DNA of 9,920 nucleotides from Candidatus Acidiferrales bacterium (GCA_030043155.1 JASHYE010000486.1:1-9920), one strand, 5' to 3'. Shown: positions 1 to 6,670, numbered from the stretch's first letter. The notes: a model not told the origin generated them from the letters alone. Made by a program: numbers and translations.

Positions 1-9
1 TGGTTTGTC

Positions 10-44
10 CCGCAGAGCTTCGCGAATTCCGCGAAACCCTGCGG
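10..44 (-). terminator. Two-tier hairpin downstream of the S10 peptidase gene
   Basis: An inverted repeat has outer arms CCGCAG (10-15) and CTGCGG (39-44) and inner arms TTCGCG (19-24) and CGCGAA (30-35). The arms are separated by a 3/3 internal loop and closed by a five-base apex. It starts 32 bases past the peptidase stop codon, so it could end or protect that transcript. No T-run follows on either strand, so it is not a textbook intrinsic terminator. The core at 11-43 is related to the hairpin at 6941-6973 and may instead be a copy of a dispersed repeat. Confidence 0.45.
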
Positions 45-76
45 CCTTTGCTGGAATGGAGTAGCCGGGAGCTCGC

Positions 77-1651
77 CTATTTCCCCTTGGTGTTTTCCGT
101 CGAAGAAACGAACTCCGCCGCATTGTCGTGCAACTGCTTCAGCGAAGGCTCGTGCGCATACACCATGTGCCCCGACTCGTAGAACCGAAATTCGATGTTC
201 TTGTCGAGCGAAGCGGGAATCGGCAAATGGTGCATTTCATACACGCCCTCGAAAAACGGCGTGGCCAGATCGAAGTAGCCCGCGTTCAACAACACCTTCA
301 TATTCGGGTTGTACTTCATTGCATCGGCCAGATCGATCATCACGTTCGGCGTGCCGGGATTTCCGTGATGCGTCATGTCCCACATTCCGGTGTTAATCTC
401 CGGCTTGTAGATTCGGTCTTCGCCGAATTTCAGATCCTTGCGCACGTAATCGTTAAATGCCGAAACGTACGCCGAACTGATCGACGCCGACTGCGGATCG
501 TACTCCGCTTCCTTCGCGAGCGGATCCATCGAAGGCCCGGAAAACCGCGTATCCAGCCGGCCCGTGGTCAAGCCGTTCTGGTCCTGCAGCATTTTTTCGA
601 ACTCGCCCCCGCTGATGCGCAGGTCCGCCTTCAGAATATATTCAGTCGTCAGGCCCGTGTACTCGTGCAGTTTCTCGGCGATGGCGTTTCGCTGATCAGT
701 AGGCAGCGCGCTTCCTTGAAGCAGCGCCAGCGCATAGTCGTTCATGGAAAAGTGTTCTACTTCCTTCAGGAACGAATCCAGGTTACTCGGCTGATTGGGC
801 AGCTTGTGGTGATACCACGCCGTCGCTGCATAAGTCGGGAGCGCGAGTTCATAGGGCAGGTCCATGCCGGGATTGCCTTCCGGCCCGTCAACGCTGTTGT
901 CGAAGTTCAGAATCTGCGAGAGCAGCATCACGCCGTTGAAGTCCACGTCGTAATCGCCTTCGAGCGTTGCGATCAGCACCGCTGAGCGCGTCGTGCCGTA
1001 GCTCTCGCCAAACAAGTATTTCGGCGAATTCCAGCGGCCGTACTTTGCGAGGAACTGCGTGATGAATTCAGCGAACGCGTGCCCGTCCTGGTCCACTCCG
1101 TAAAACGACTTTTCTTTGTTCGGCCCAGCGATGCGGCTGAAGCCGGTGCCGGGAGCATCCACGAAAACCAAGTCGCTCGCGTCCAGCAAGCTGTAATCAT
1201 TATTCACCAGCGAATAGGGCGCGGGCGCCGTGTGCGTATCATCTGCCGTCACCACCCGCCGCGGCCCAAATGCGCCCATGTGCAGCCACACCGTCGAAGA
1301 ACCGGGGCCGCCGTTGTAAAGGAAAGTGATCGGACGCGATGACGCATCCGCGCCGGATTTCATATACGCGACGTAGAACATGCTCGCTTCCACCGGCGGA
1401 TTCTTTTCGTCTTTCGGCGTATCTTGCGGCACGTCATCCCAACCTTGCGGATGCACCACGAGCGTTCCCGCGTACGCGTCGTAATTGATCACCTTGCCTT
1501 CCACCGTGACCGAACCTTTGCTCTGCTGCTGCTCCACTTTGAATTCGTCGCTCTTCGCCGCGTCATCTTTCGATTGCGCCTGCGCTGCTACGATCGGCAG
1601 CGCCGCAAAAATTGCAAGCGCCGCAAACGACAGAACCATTCTGCGCATCAT
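77..1651 (-). CDS. Secreted S10-family serine carboxypeptidase
   Basis: This 524-residue protein is a serine carboxypeptidase-like hydrolase (family S10, alpha/beta fold), expected to remove C-terminal residues from peptides outside the cytoplasm. An N-terminal signal peptide is visible: MMRRM, a hydrophobic stretch at about 6-22, then AQAQS. The oxyanion-hole motif NGGPGSS is at 113-119, DAPGTGFS at 165-172, and the nucleophile Ser217 lies in GESYG. Asp461 (GYFDLATP) and His495 (ESGHMVY) complete the expected Ser-Asp-His triad, so the enzyme looks intact and active. Its length fits bacterial S10 homologues. The start has a GGAG box a few bases upstream; the second codon is also ATG and could serve. 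The gene is divergent from pyrF, with no evident functional link. Substrate preference is unknown. Confidence 0.95.
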   Translation of the reverse strand: MMRRMVLSFAALAIFAALPIVAAQAQSKDDAAKSDEFKVEQQQSKGSVTVEGKVINYDAYAGTLVVHPQGWDDVPQDTPKDEKNPPVEASMFYVAYMKSGADASSRPITFLYNGGPGSSTVWLHMGAFGPRRVVTADDTHTAPAPYSLVNNDYSLLDASDLVFVDAPGTGFSRIAGPNKEKSFYGVDQDGHAFAEFITQFLAKYGRWNSPKYLFGESYGTTRSAVLIATLEGDYDVDFNGVMLLSQILNFDNSVDGPEGNPGMDLPYELALPTYAATAWYHHKLPNQPSNLDSFLKEVEHFSMNDYALALLQGSALPTDQRNAIAEKLHEYTGLTTEYILKADLRISGGEFEKMLQDQNGLTTGRLDTRFSGPSMDPLAKEAEYDPQSASISSAYVSAFNDYVRKDLKFGEDRIYKPEINTGMWDMTHHGNPGTPNVMIDLADAMKYNPNMKVLLNAGYFDLATPFFEGVYEMHHLPIPASLDKNIEFRFYESGHMVYAHEPSLKQLHDNAAEFVSSTENTKGK

Positions 1652-1665
1652 TCATCTCCGTATTC

Positions 1666-1684
1666 GTTCCCTTTAAGAGGGAAC
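1666..1684. promoter_or_regulatory. Perfect 7-bp inverted repeat in the peptidase leader
   Basis: GTTCCCT (1666-1672) and AGGGAAC (1678-1684) form a perfect inverted repeat around a five-base centre. It lies 14 bases upstream of the peptidase start codon. It could be a dimeric repressor operator or, in RNA, a small hairpin just before the ribosome binding site. No regulator is assigned. Confidence 0.35.
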
Positions 1685-1851
1685 TGAACCAAATTTTCCG
1701 AACATTTTCCGATTTTCGGGTGACGGAGAAACTACACTGAACTCGAATCGAATGCAATCACTCTTCGATGGAAAAAGCGCGAATTTCACGCATTTTCCCG
1801 CTGTTCGCTCGTGGGAATCCTGTCCGAAAACGCGACGAGTGTCGAATCCGC

Positions 1852-1880
1852 TTGGACTCCAATGTGGATGATTTTAGGAT
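1852..1880 (+). promoter_or_regulatory. Putative promoter for pyrF
   Basis: A TTGGAC hexamer (1852-1857) and a TAGGAT hexamer (1875-1880) are separated by 17 bases, the ideal spacing for the housekeeping sigma factor. Similarity to consensus is modest (3/6 and 4/6). Transcription would begin near 1887, leaving a leader of about 25 bases before the pyrF ATG at 1912. This would exclude the longer in-frame start at 1768. Confidence 0.3.
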
Positions 1881-1890
1881 TTGGGTCGAC

Positions 1891-1915
1891 GAGGTTTATC
1901 ATGACGCAGGCATGA
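1891..1915 (+). promoter_or_regulatory. GAGG box and five-codon minicistron (MTQA-stop) overlapping the pyrF start
   Basis: GAGG at 1891-1894 is ideally spaced (6 bases) from an ATG at 1901, but 17 bases from the pyrF ATG at 1912. The 1901 ATG opens a reading frame of four codons whose TGA (1913-1915) overlaps the pyrF start in an ATGA. This arrangement could deliver ribosomes to pyrF by termination and reinitiation. It may also be chance, with pyrF using a weak or no Shine-Dalgarno. Confidence 0.3.
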
Positions 1916-2703
1916 CCTACCTGGAAAAACTTCGCGCGGCGTCTCAGGCTCGTGACTCGCTGCTATGTATTGGCCTTGATCCGGAACCGAAGCACATCGC
2001 AGGCGGTCTGGCGGCGGCGGTGGAAGCGTGTCTTCGGCTGGTCGACGCGACCGCCGATGTGGCGTGCTGCTATAAGCCGAATGCCGCGTTCTGGGAGCAG
2101 TACGGACCCCGCGGTTGGGAAGGGCTGATGCGGGTGCGGGAGGCGGTGCCGCCTGAAATCCCTGTGCTGCTCGACGGCAAGCGCGCGGATGTCCCTAACA
2201 CAATGGCAGCGTACGCAGCCGCTGCATTCGAGGCGATGAGGTTTGACGCGGCTACAGTCCATGCTTATCACGGCGCTGATTCGATTTCGGTCTATGCGAA
2301 TTATGCCGATCGCGGTGTATACGTTGTCTGTCACACCTCGAATCCCGGGCGAACGGATCTTCAGCACCTATTAACGGGCCAACAGCCGCTCTATCTTGCG
2401 GTTGCCAATCTTGCCGAACGCTGCAATCGCAATAGTAATGTCGGCGTCGTTATTGGCGCGACAGCGCCGGAGGAGGCTGCCCAAATACGCGCCGCATTTC
2501 CAAAGTTGCCGTTCCTAATGCCGGGAGTTGGCCGCCAGGGTGGTGACGTCGAGGCGGCTGTGCGCGCAGCCTACAACGGCGATCCCACCTCGTGCCTTAT
2601 TGGAGTGGCTGGTGCCATCATGTATGCGGAAGACCGTCGCACGGCAGCGATTGCATGGCGTGACCGTATCCGTTATGCCATGAGCGAGATAATTCGCCGA
2701 TAA
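1912..2703 (+). CDS. pyrF: Orotidine-5'-phosphate decarboxylase (type 2)
   Basis: This cytoplasmic enzyme converts orotidine 5'-phosphate to UMP, the last step of de novo pyrimidine synthesis. From the ATG at 1912 the product has 263 residues, normal for the type 2 (longer bacterial) subfamily. GLDPEP at 21-26 holds the first substrate-binding Asp, and KPN at 55-57 follows. The catalytic DxKxxD signature is D88-G-K90-R-A-D93. The C-terminal phosphate-binding segment PGVGRQGGD (204-212) matches type 2 enzymes. The frame is open back to an ATG at 1768, but the 48 extra residues are not family-like and would cross the putative promoter, so I chose 1912. No other pyrimidine gene is nearby, so pyrF stands alone here. 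Confidence 0.95.
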   Translation: MTYLEKLRAASQARDSLLCIGLDPEPKHIAGGLAAAVEACLRLVDATADVACCYKPNAAFWEQYGPRGWEGLMRVREAVPPEIPVLLDGKRADVPNTMAAYAAAAFEAMRFDAATVHAYHGADSISVYANYADRGVYVVCHTSNPGRTDLQHLLTGQQPLYLAVANLAERCNRNSNVGVVIGATAPEEAAQIRAAFPKLPFLMPGVGRQGGDVEAAVRAAYNGDPTSCLIGVAGAIMYAEDRRTAAIAWRDRIRYAMSEIIRR

Positions 2704-2759
2704 CGGCAGGTATACCGATTATGCCTTGGAGTTTTTGAGGACTGTGGCGGATGGCCTGT

Positions 2760-2787
2760 CGCTCGATTTCCGAGCGTGGTGCTTTTT
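2760..2787 (+). terminator. Possible pyrF terminator
   Basis: CGCTCG (2760-2765) and CGAGCG (2771-2776) form a six-pair stem with a five-base loop, about 57 bases past the pyrF stop. A TTTTT run follows at 2783-2787, after a six-base gap. The gap is longer than in classical terminators, so termination may be partial. Confidence 0.4.
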
Positions 2788-2850
2788 GTCGCTTCCGCCC
2801 GGTTATCTCCGAGCTCAGCGGACCTGATCCCTTTCCAAGAGGTTTCGCAG

Positions 2851-2874
2851 CCGTGTGCGATTCGCGAAACACGG
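2851..2874 (+). other. Nested hairpin upstream of the FAD oxidoreductase promoter
   Basis: CCGTGT (2851-2856) pairs with ACACGG (2869-2874). Inside it GCG (2857-2859) pairs with CGC (2863-2865), leaving a three-base bulge. It lies 11 bases before the -35 element of the next gene, so it could be an operator or a second barrier to read-through from pyrF. No T-run follows. The rest of 2704-2885 shows no coding potential. Confidence 0.25.
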
Positions 2875-2885
2875 GTTTCAATGAA

Positions 2886-2913
2886 TTTACGATGCACAAG
2901 AAAATGCTATACT
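2886..2913 (+). promoter_or_regulatory. Extended -10 promoter for the oxidoreductase-thioesterase unit
   Basis: TTTACG (2886-2891, 4/6 match to the -35 consensus) is followed after 16 bases by TATACT (2908-2913, 5/6 match to the -10). A TGC directly precedes the -10, giving the extended TGn element. Transcription would start near 2919-2920, about 44 bases before the ATG at 2964. This supports that start over the in-frame ATGs at 2751 and 2892, which lie upstream of or within the promoter. Confidence 0.55.
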
Positions 2914-2963
2914 TTTTGTTTGCACAATCACGGCCATCTCATCTGGAACTGGTTCTCACTCGA

Positions 2964-4136
2964 ATGAAAGAAATCGCTATCGTGGGCGGCGGGCCCGCAG
3001 GGGCTCTCTGCGGCGAAAAACTAAGCTCCGCCGGATTCAGCGTCACTCTTTTTGACGAGCATCTCGCATGGGAAAAACCTTGTGGCGGCGGGCTTACGCA
3101 TAAAGCCATCGAAAAATATCCGTTTCTTCTTGATAGCCCTGCTGCAAAAAAAGAAATTCGCAGCGCCGAACTGATTTCCAGCCGCGGCCATCGCGCGCGT
3201 TTTGAAATGTCGCGTCCGCTGGTGATTTATTCCCGCGCGGTTTTGAATGGACTCCTGCTCGACCGTGCCGAACGCGCGGGCTGCAAAATGCACCACGCGC
3301 GGGTGACCCGCGTTGACACTTCATCAGAGAAAGTCCAGCTAACCGCCGCGGGAAAAGACCACACCGCGGATTTCGTTGTGCTCGCCGGAGGCGCGCGCAA
3401 TCAGCTTCTTCCTGGCACCACTCCGCTTCAGCCCAAAGATCTCGAAGTCACGCTCGGCTATTTCATCCCGGCGAAAGAAGAAATCGTCAAAATCAAATTT
3501 CTGAATCGCATGTCGGGATACATCTGGTCTTTTCCGCGTACCGATCATCTTTCCGTCGGCATTTGTGCGAAAATGGCCGAGTACACCACGCAATCATTGC
3601 GCGATCTTCTCGACGGCTTCATTCGCGACGAAAATATCCCCAATAATGGCGCCCGTTTTTACAGCCACGTTCTGCCTTCACCCGAATTCACAACGCTGCG
3701 CCACAGGAAAATCGCCGGACGTAACTGGGCTCTTGCGGGAGACGCCGCCGCCTACGTTGATCCCATCACCGGCGAAGGCCTTTTCTACGCGCTTCGCTCC
3801 GGCGATTTGCTCGCAGAGTCGCTTGTGAATCGCCAGCCCGAGAGTTATCCCGCGCGTCTGCGCGCTGAATTTGTCGTAGATCTCGAAATCGCCGCGCACC
3901 TCGTCCGTCGCGTTTTTCGCGGCACTTTTCTTGGAGGCGCAGTCACCACGCGCATGGTGCAGTTCGCTCGCCGCAGCGCCACTTTTCGCGAACTCCTGCG
4001 CGATCTTTTTAGCGGCGCGCAGGACTATCGAACTTTGCGGAAGCGCCTCTGGAATCAGTTCGGCGTCACGCTGGGCGAATTTGTTAGCGACTTTTTCCGC
4101 GCGCCGCACTCTTCCATTACGCCACAAGAGGAATAA
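2964..4136 (+). CDS. Geranylgeranyl-reductase-family FAD-dependent oxidoreductase
   Basis: This 390-residue flavoprotein belongs to the family that includes geranylgeranyl reductases, archaeal digeranylgeranylglycerophospholipid reductase and FixC-like proteins, which often reduce isoprenoid double bonds. The Rossmann FAD motif IVGGGPAG is at residues 6-13, immediately after the start, which favours ATG 2964. The family signature CGGGL is at 40-44 after a conserved KP, GYIWSFP is at 185-191, and the second FAD motif LAGDAAAYVDPITGEG is at 257-272. No signal peptide or obvious transmembrane helix is seen, so it is probably cytosolic or peripherally membrane-bound. A strong Shine-Dalgarno is lacking. 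The stop overlaps the start of the downstream thioesterase, implying one mRNA. Substrate is unassigned; quinone side chains, isoprenoid lipids or carotenoid-like molecules are all possible. Confidence 0.88.
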   Translation: MKEIAIVGGGPAGALCGEKLSSAGFSVTLFDEHLAWEKPCGGGLTHKAIEKYPFLLDSPAAKKEIRSAELISSRGHRARFEMSRPLVIYSRAVLNGLLLDRAERAGCKMHHARVTRVDTSSEKVQLTAAGKDHTADFVVLAGGARNQLLPGTTPLQPKDLEVTLGYFIPAKEEIVKIKFLNRMSGYIWSFPRTDHLSVGICAKMAEYTTQSLRDLLDGFIRDENIPNNGARFYSHVLPSPEFTTLRHRKIAGRNWALAGDAAAYVDPITGEGLFYALRSGDLLAESLVNRQPESYPARLRAEFVVDLEIAAHLVRRVFRGTFLGGAVTTRMVQFARRSATFRELLRDLFSGAQDYRTLRKRLWNQFGVTLGEFVSDFFRAPHSSITPQEE

Positions 4137-4639
4137 TGAAGCGTTCATCGGCTCGACGCGTAAAGCCAAAATCAAGAGCGAAGGCGAAATCAAAATCGAG
4201 ACGTGCATCCGCTTCTCGATCCCACGCCGGAAATAAATCAGCGGCTCCCGTCGGCCTTCCGCGATTTCCTAAGAATCTTGCGGGTAGCATCGAACGCACT
4301 GTAGAGTTTCAATGGACTATCGCGGCATTCAATCCCGATCTGCCCGCCATTTTTTCCACTCCTTCGATGATTGCTCTGATGGAAGTCGCTGCGGCAAAAG
4401 CCATCCAGGATCATTTGCCGCCGGGAACGATCAGCGTAGGCACGCGCATCGAAGTCGATCACCTCAAGGCTGTGCCGCAGGGAACACTAGTGCGCGCGGA
4501 TGCGAAGCTCGTCGACGACGATGGCAGATTTCTCGAATTCGAAGTGGAAGCGCACGCAAACGACTTGTTAATCGGCCGCGGCAAAGTTTATCGCGCCATC
4601 GTTACGCTGAAAACTCCCGACTCCATCGCCCGCAAATAA
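4136..4639 (+). CDS. FlK-like hotdog thioesterase with basic N-terminal tail
   Basis: The 167-residue product contains a hotdog fold like that of fluoroacetyl-CoA thioesterase FlK and its relatives, which hydrolyse acyl-CoA thioesters. Thr75 (FSTPS), Glu83 (LMEVA) and His109 (VDHL) have the same spacing (8 and 26) as the FlK triad Thr42-Glu50-His76 known from the literature, and Gly102 falls where FlK has Gly69. The position equivalent to the FlK gate Phe36 is Leu here, so a fluoroacetate role is unlikely; another acyl-CoA is inferred. Residues 1-40 are an extra low-complexity tail rich in Lys, Arg, Ser and Ala. The start is fixed by AGAGGA (4127-4132) and the TAATG overlap with the upstream gene. 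No alternative ATG exists before the domain. Translational coupling to the oxidoreductase is likely. Confidence 0.85.
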   Translation: MKRSSARRVKPKSRAKAKSKSRRASASRSHAGNKSAAPVGLPRFPKNLAGSIERTVEFQWTIAAFNPDLPAIFSTPSMIALMEVAAAKAIQDHLPPGTISVGTRIEVDHLKAVPQGTLVRADAKLVDDDGRFLEFEVEAHANDLLIGRGKVYRAIVTLKTPDSIARK

Positions 4640-4647
4640 TTTCGCGC

Positions 4648-5145
4648 CTATTCACAAGCGTCCTGATGAGCAAAATTGCCGTCGGACAGGGCCCATCCTA
4701 TAGTTCCGCGAGAATCTTTTATTTTCACCCACCACTCCGCCTTTGGGTGGGGAACATCCATGACACTCTCATGCACGAAAGTGATTTTTCCGTTCAGCCA
4801 TACTTTCCAATATCCTTCGCCGTCGTAATGAAGCACGTAAAACGTGTCACCACGTTTTATCGGAGTGTCCGGTATATCGCGATCTGAATTGAAGGGAATC
4901 GGCTCAGAAATAACCTCGCCGGTTAGGCCAGTGACGATGGCTCCCTTCGACAAGGTTTCAATTACGTGCGTTCCGTTCGGGCTGTCCACAACGGCCACCT
5001 TCTTTGCGACCGTCCATTGCCGGTACTTGCAACACTCAAAGGGACAGGCTCCCACATCTACGTAAACGCGCGGTGGTTTCTGATTCTTGTTTGAGCCAGC
5101 GTTGCCGCCAGCCGTTAAGATCAGAAGCAAGATAATTTGACCCAT
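4648..5145 (-). CDS. Small secreted protein of unknown function, possibly SH3-like
   Basis: I do not recognise a named family. The 165-residue product begins with a short hydrophobic segment (residues 3-12), suggesting a signal peptide, although the n-region lacks a positive charge. The mature part opens with a Cys cluster GACPFECCKY (C34, C38, C39), and one more Cys lies at 164 beside the C-terminus. Beta-rich stretches such as KKVAVVDSPNG, KGAIVTGLTGEV, RGDTFYVLHY and EGYWKVWLNG, plus a final RGTIGWAL, recall bacterial SH3-type domains that bind cell-wall or protein ligands. The start has TGAGGG (5155-5160) nine bases upstream. The gene follows the XRE gene by 69 bases and converges on the thioesterase gene with eight bases between stops. 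Confidence 0.75.
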   Translation of the reverse strand: MGQIILLLILTAGGNAGSNKNQKPPRVYVDVGACPFECCKYRQWTVAKKVAVVDSPNGTHVIETLSKGAIVTGLTGEVISEPIPFNSDRDIPDTPIKRGDTFYVLHYDGEGYWKVWLNGKITFVHESVMDVPHPKAEWWVKIKDSRGTIGWALSDGNFAHQDACE

Positions 5146-5214
5146 GGATTTTTTCCCTCAGCGCTCGACTCAAGTATGACCCTGTGGACGAGTGGGCATT
5201 TGCGCAGGCCAAAA

Positions 5215-5643
5215 TCAATAGCCGGGGCGGGAAGCGGAGCGAGCGCGCGGCGCGGCGGCGACTGCTCGTGGAACCACGGTGGCCATTTTACGAATCATCG
5301 CCAGCACAAGCTTTTTGTCGTCGTCGGTTAGCGTCGTACTGTATTTTTTGATGTCCGCAAGGAAGCGAATTTCTTCTTCGGAAAGCTCGCCCAGAATTTT
5401 CTTCGTTTCGCGATCCTGAGGCGTGTCGGCGCCGGGGAAAAAATCCGCGAGGCTGATTTCCATGGCTTCAGCGATTTTTGCGAGCGTTTCGAGCGACGGC
5501 ACAGTGTGGCCGTTCTCAACCCGCGAAAGGTAGCACCGAAGCAACCCGGTGCGCCGCTCGATGTCGCCCTGGGAAAGCCCGCGATCATTTCGATACGACC
5601 GAATCACTTCGCCGATATTTACCTTTGGCTTTTCCTTGGGCAC
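5215..5643 (-). CDS. XRE-family helix-turn-helix transcriptional regulator
   Basis: This 142-residue protein has an N-terminal Cro/C1-type DNA-binding domain at about residues 10-66. The pattern is typical: IGEVIRSYRNDRGLSQGDIE, then the recognition-helix region CYLSRVENGHTVPS, then LETLAKIAEAMEISLADFF. The C-terminal half has an acidic helix (about 76-100), then TLTDDDKKLVLAMIRKMA, and ends in an Ala/Arg/Pro-rich tail. No ligand or peptidase domain is seen. The start codon is GTG, chosen because a perfect AAGGAG (5651-5656) sits seven bases upstream. It lies between two genes for secreted proteins on the same strand, 130 bases after one and 69 before the other. Regulation of either, or of itself, is only a guess from position. 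Confidence 0.93.
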   Translation of the reverse strand: MPKEKPKVNIGEVIRSYRNDRGLSQGDIERRTGLLRCYLSRVENGHTVPSLETLAKIAEAMEISLADFFPGADTPQDRETKKILGELSEEEIRFLADIKKYSTTLTDDDKKLVLAMIRKMATVVPRAVAAAPRARSASRPGY

Positions 5644-5773
5644 GTGGAAGCTCCTTCGCGCGACATCTTCGCAGCAACAGGAATCACGCGCAAGGGCTTT
5701 ATTGGCTGATTCTCAAAAAGTAACCAAAGTGATAACAATGTCCAGCGGAAACGAATTTGCCTCAAGGCGCAGC

Positions 5774-6583
5774 TCATGGCGCTGGAACCGAGAACGTGGT
5801 TTGCAAAGTAAAGTCGAGAACCGTTTCGCTCGGCACGCGGACTTGCTGGCCCTTGGTGAGCACTTGAACCGCTGTACCGGCTCCGCCGCCGATGGCAGCT
5901 CCGGCGGCAGCGCCTTTGCCGCCGCCTGCAATCGCGCCAATAACTGCGCCAAGCACGGCTCCGCCTCCGATGCGCACCGCGCTTTGCTGACCGCGCGAGG
6001 CGCCGGCCACGTCATAATCGCCGGTGGCGATGGGCACAATCATTCCGTTGATGCGAATACCGGTCAGCCCAAGCTGCAATTGTGACTGTCCCTGGATTTT
6101 TCCTGCGGACTGCACCTGTTCGAGCTTCCCGTAAGCGTCAGCGCCTTTTGGCGCGACCACAACACTGTTGACAACCAAATCTTTTTCCAGGCTCGCGTGA
6201 AATTGATCGCCAACTTGATTCGTTGAAGAGTCCACGCTGTCGATCATGCGAACTTCAATCACGGTGCCGGCGGGGATGGTGATCATTGAGCCTTGCGCTG
6301 CCGCGGCGGGAGGCGGCTGCGGGGGCGCGGGTGGAGGAGGGGGCGCAGGGTCGAAGCTGAGCGTCAGGATGTCCTTTGTGGAGTAATACTTCACCTGACC
6401 GTTCACTTCGAAACGAATGTTGTATTGGCTTCCGCCAACGTATGTGCCATGGATGACGGCGCCGTTGCGCAGCTCGAGCGTGTCCGCTGAAACGGAAGTG
6501 GCCGCGATCGCAAGCGCGGCGAAGGCGACGAGCACCGCGAGCGAAGCTTCAAATAGGCAAGTTAGGACTGCCTTTCTGTGCAT
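5774..6583 (-). CDS. Secreted glycine-zipper protein with proline-rich linker
   Basis: The 269-residue product is exported: residues 4-34 form a signal peptide with a long hydrophobic core ending near SVSA. Next comes a small beta domain (about 35-76, DTLELRNGAVIHGTYVGG), resembling short barrel domains that begin with L-x-L-x-NG. A Pro/Ala linker follows (79-97). A second beta-rich domain starts at about 101 (ITIPAGTVIEVRMIDSVDS) and includes VAPKGADAYGKL. A Gly/Ala-rich glycine zipper spans about 206-236 and could insert into or pack against a membrane. Envelope localisation is inferred; molecular function is unknown. The start is backed by AGGGGG (6589-6594) five bases upstream. The protein is complete. 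Confidence 0.85.
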   Translation of the reverse strand: MHRKAVLTCLFEASLAVLVAFAALAIAATSVSADTLELRNGAVIHGTYVGGSQYNIRFEVNGQVKYYSTKDILTLSFDPAPPPPPAPPQPPPAAAAQGSMITIPAGTVIEVRMIDSVDSSTNQVGDQFHASLEKDLVVNSVVVAPKGADAYGKLEQVQSAGKIQGQSQLQLGLTGIRINGMIVPIATGDYDVAGASRGQQSAVRIGGGAVLGAVIGAIAGGGKGAAAGAAIGGGAGTAVQVLTKGQQVRVPSETVLDFTLQTTFSVPAP

Positions 6584-6670
6584 GAATACCCCCTGAGATG
6601 TTGGTGCGTGCCTGCGGCGGAGTCGGTTCGCCGAAACGACTGGAACGCAAAAGTGCGCAAAAGTTATCGA

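Noticed and set aside
128..985. Long plus-strand open frame opposite the S10 peptidase
   Set aside because: It lies wholly antisense to a gene with an intact catalytic triad, is rich in Arg, His and Val, has no domain, and is explained by codon bias of the peptidase.
1768..1911. 48-residue N-terminal extension of pyrF
   Set aside because: The added residues are not like the enzyme family, contain the putative promoter and lack a ribosome binding site. The conserved protein begins at 1912.
2751..2963. 71-residue N-terminal extension of the FAD oxidoreductase
   Set aside because: The FAD-binding strand normally starts within a few residues of the N-terminus, and the extended -10 promoter at 2886-2913 lies inside this stretch.
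4136..4639. Histone-like or DNA-binding protein, based on the basic N-terminus alone
   Set aside because: Most of the protein is a hotdog domain with a correctly spaced Thr-Glu-His triad, so thioesterase is the better call; the tail is an add-on.
4728..4750. CCCACC/GGGTGG inverted repeat as a terminator for the thioesterase transcript
   Set aside because: It lies inside the coding sequence of the convergent gene, and no T-run follows on the plus strand; the T-rich stretch is upstream of the stem.
4312..4887. 191-codon plus-strand open frame overlapping the thioesterase and the small secreted protein gene
   Set aside because: It is out of frame with the thioesterase, antisense to the next gene, biased in composition (Ser, Arg), and has no recognisable domain.
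5215..5643. Antitoxin of a toxin-antitoxin pair
   Set aside because: Neither neighbour resembles a toxin; both are predicted secreted proteins with separate ribosome binding sites and gaps of 69 and 130 bases.
5549..6085. 178-codon plus-strand open frame over the XRE start and the glycine-zipper gene
   Set aside because: It is antisense to two well-supported genes and its sequence is low-complexity shadow coding.
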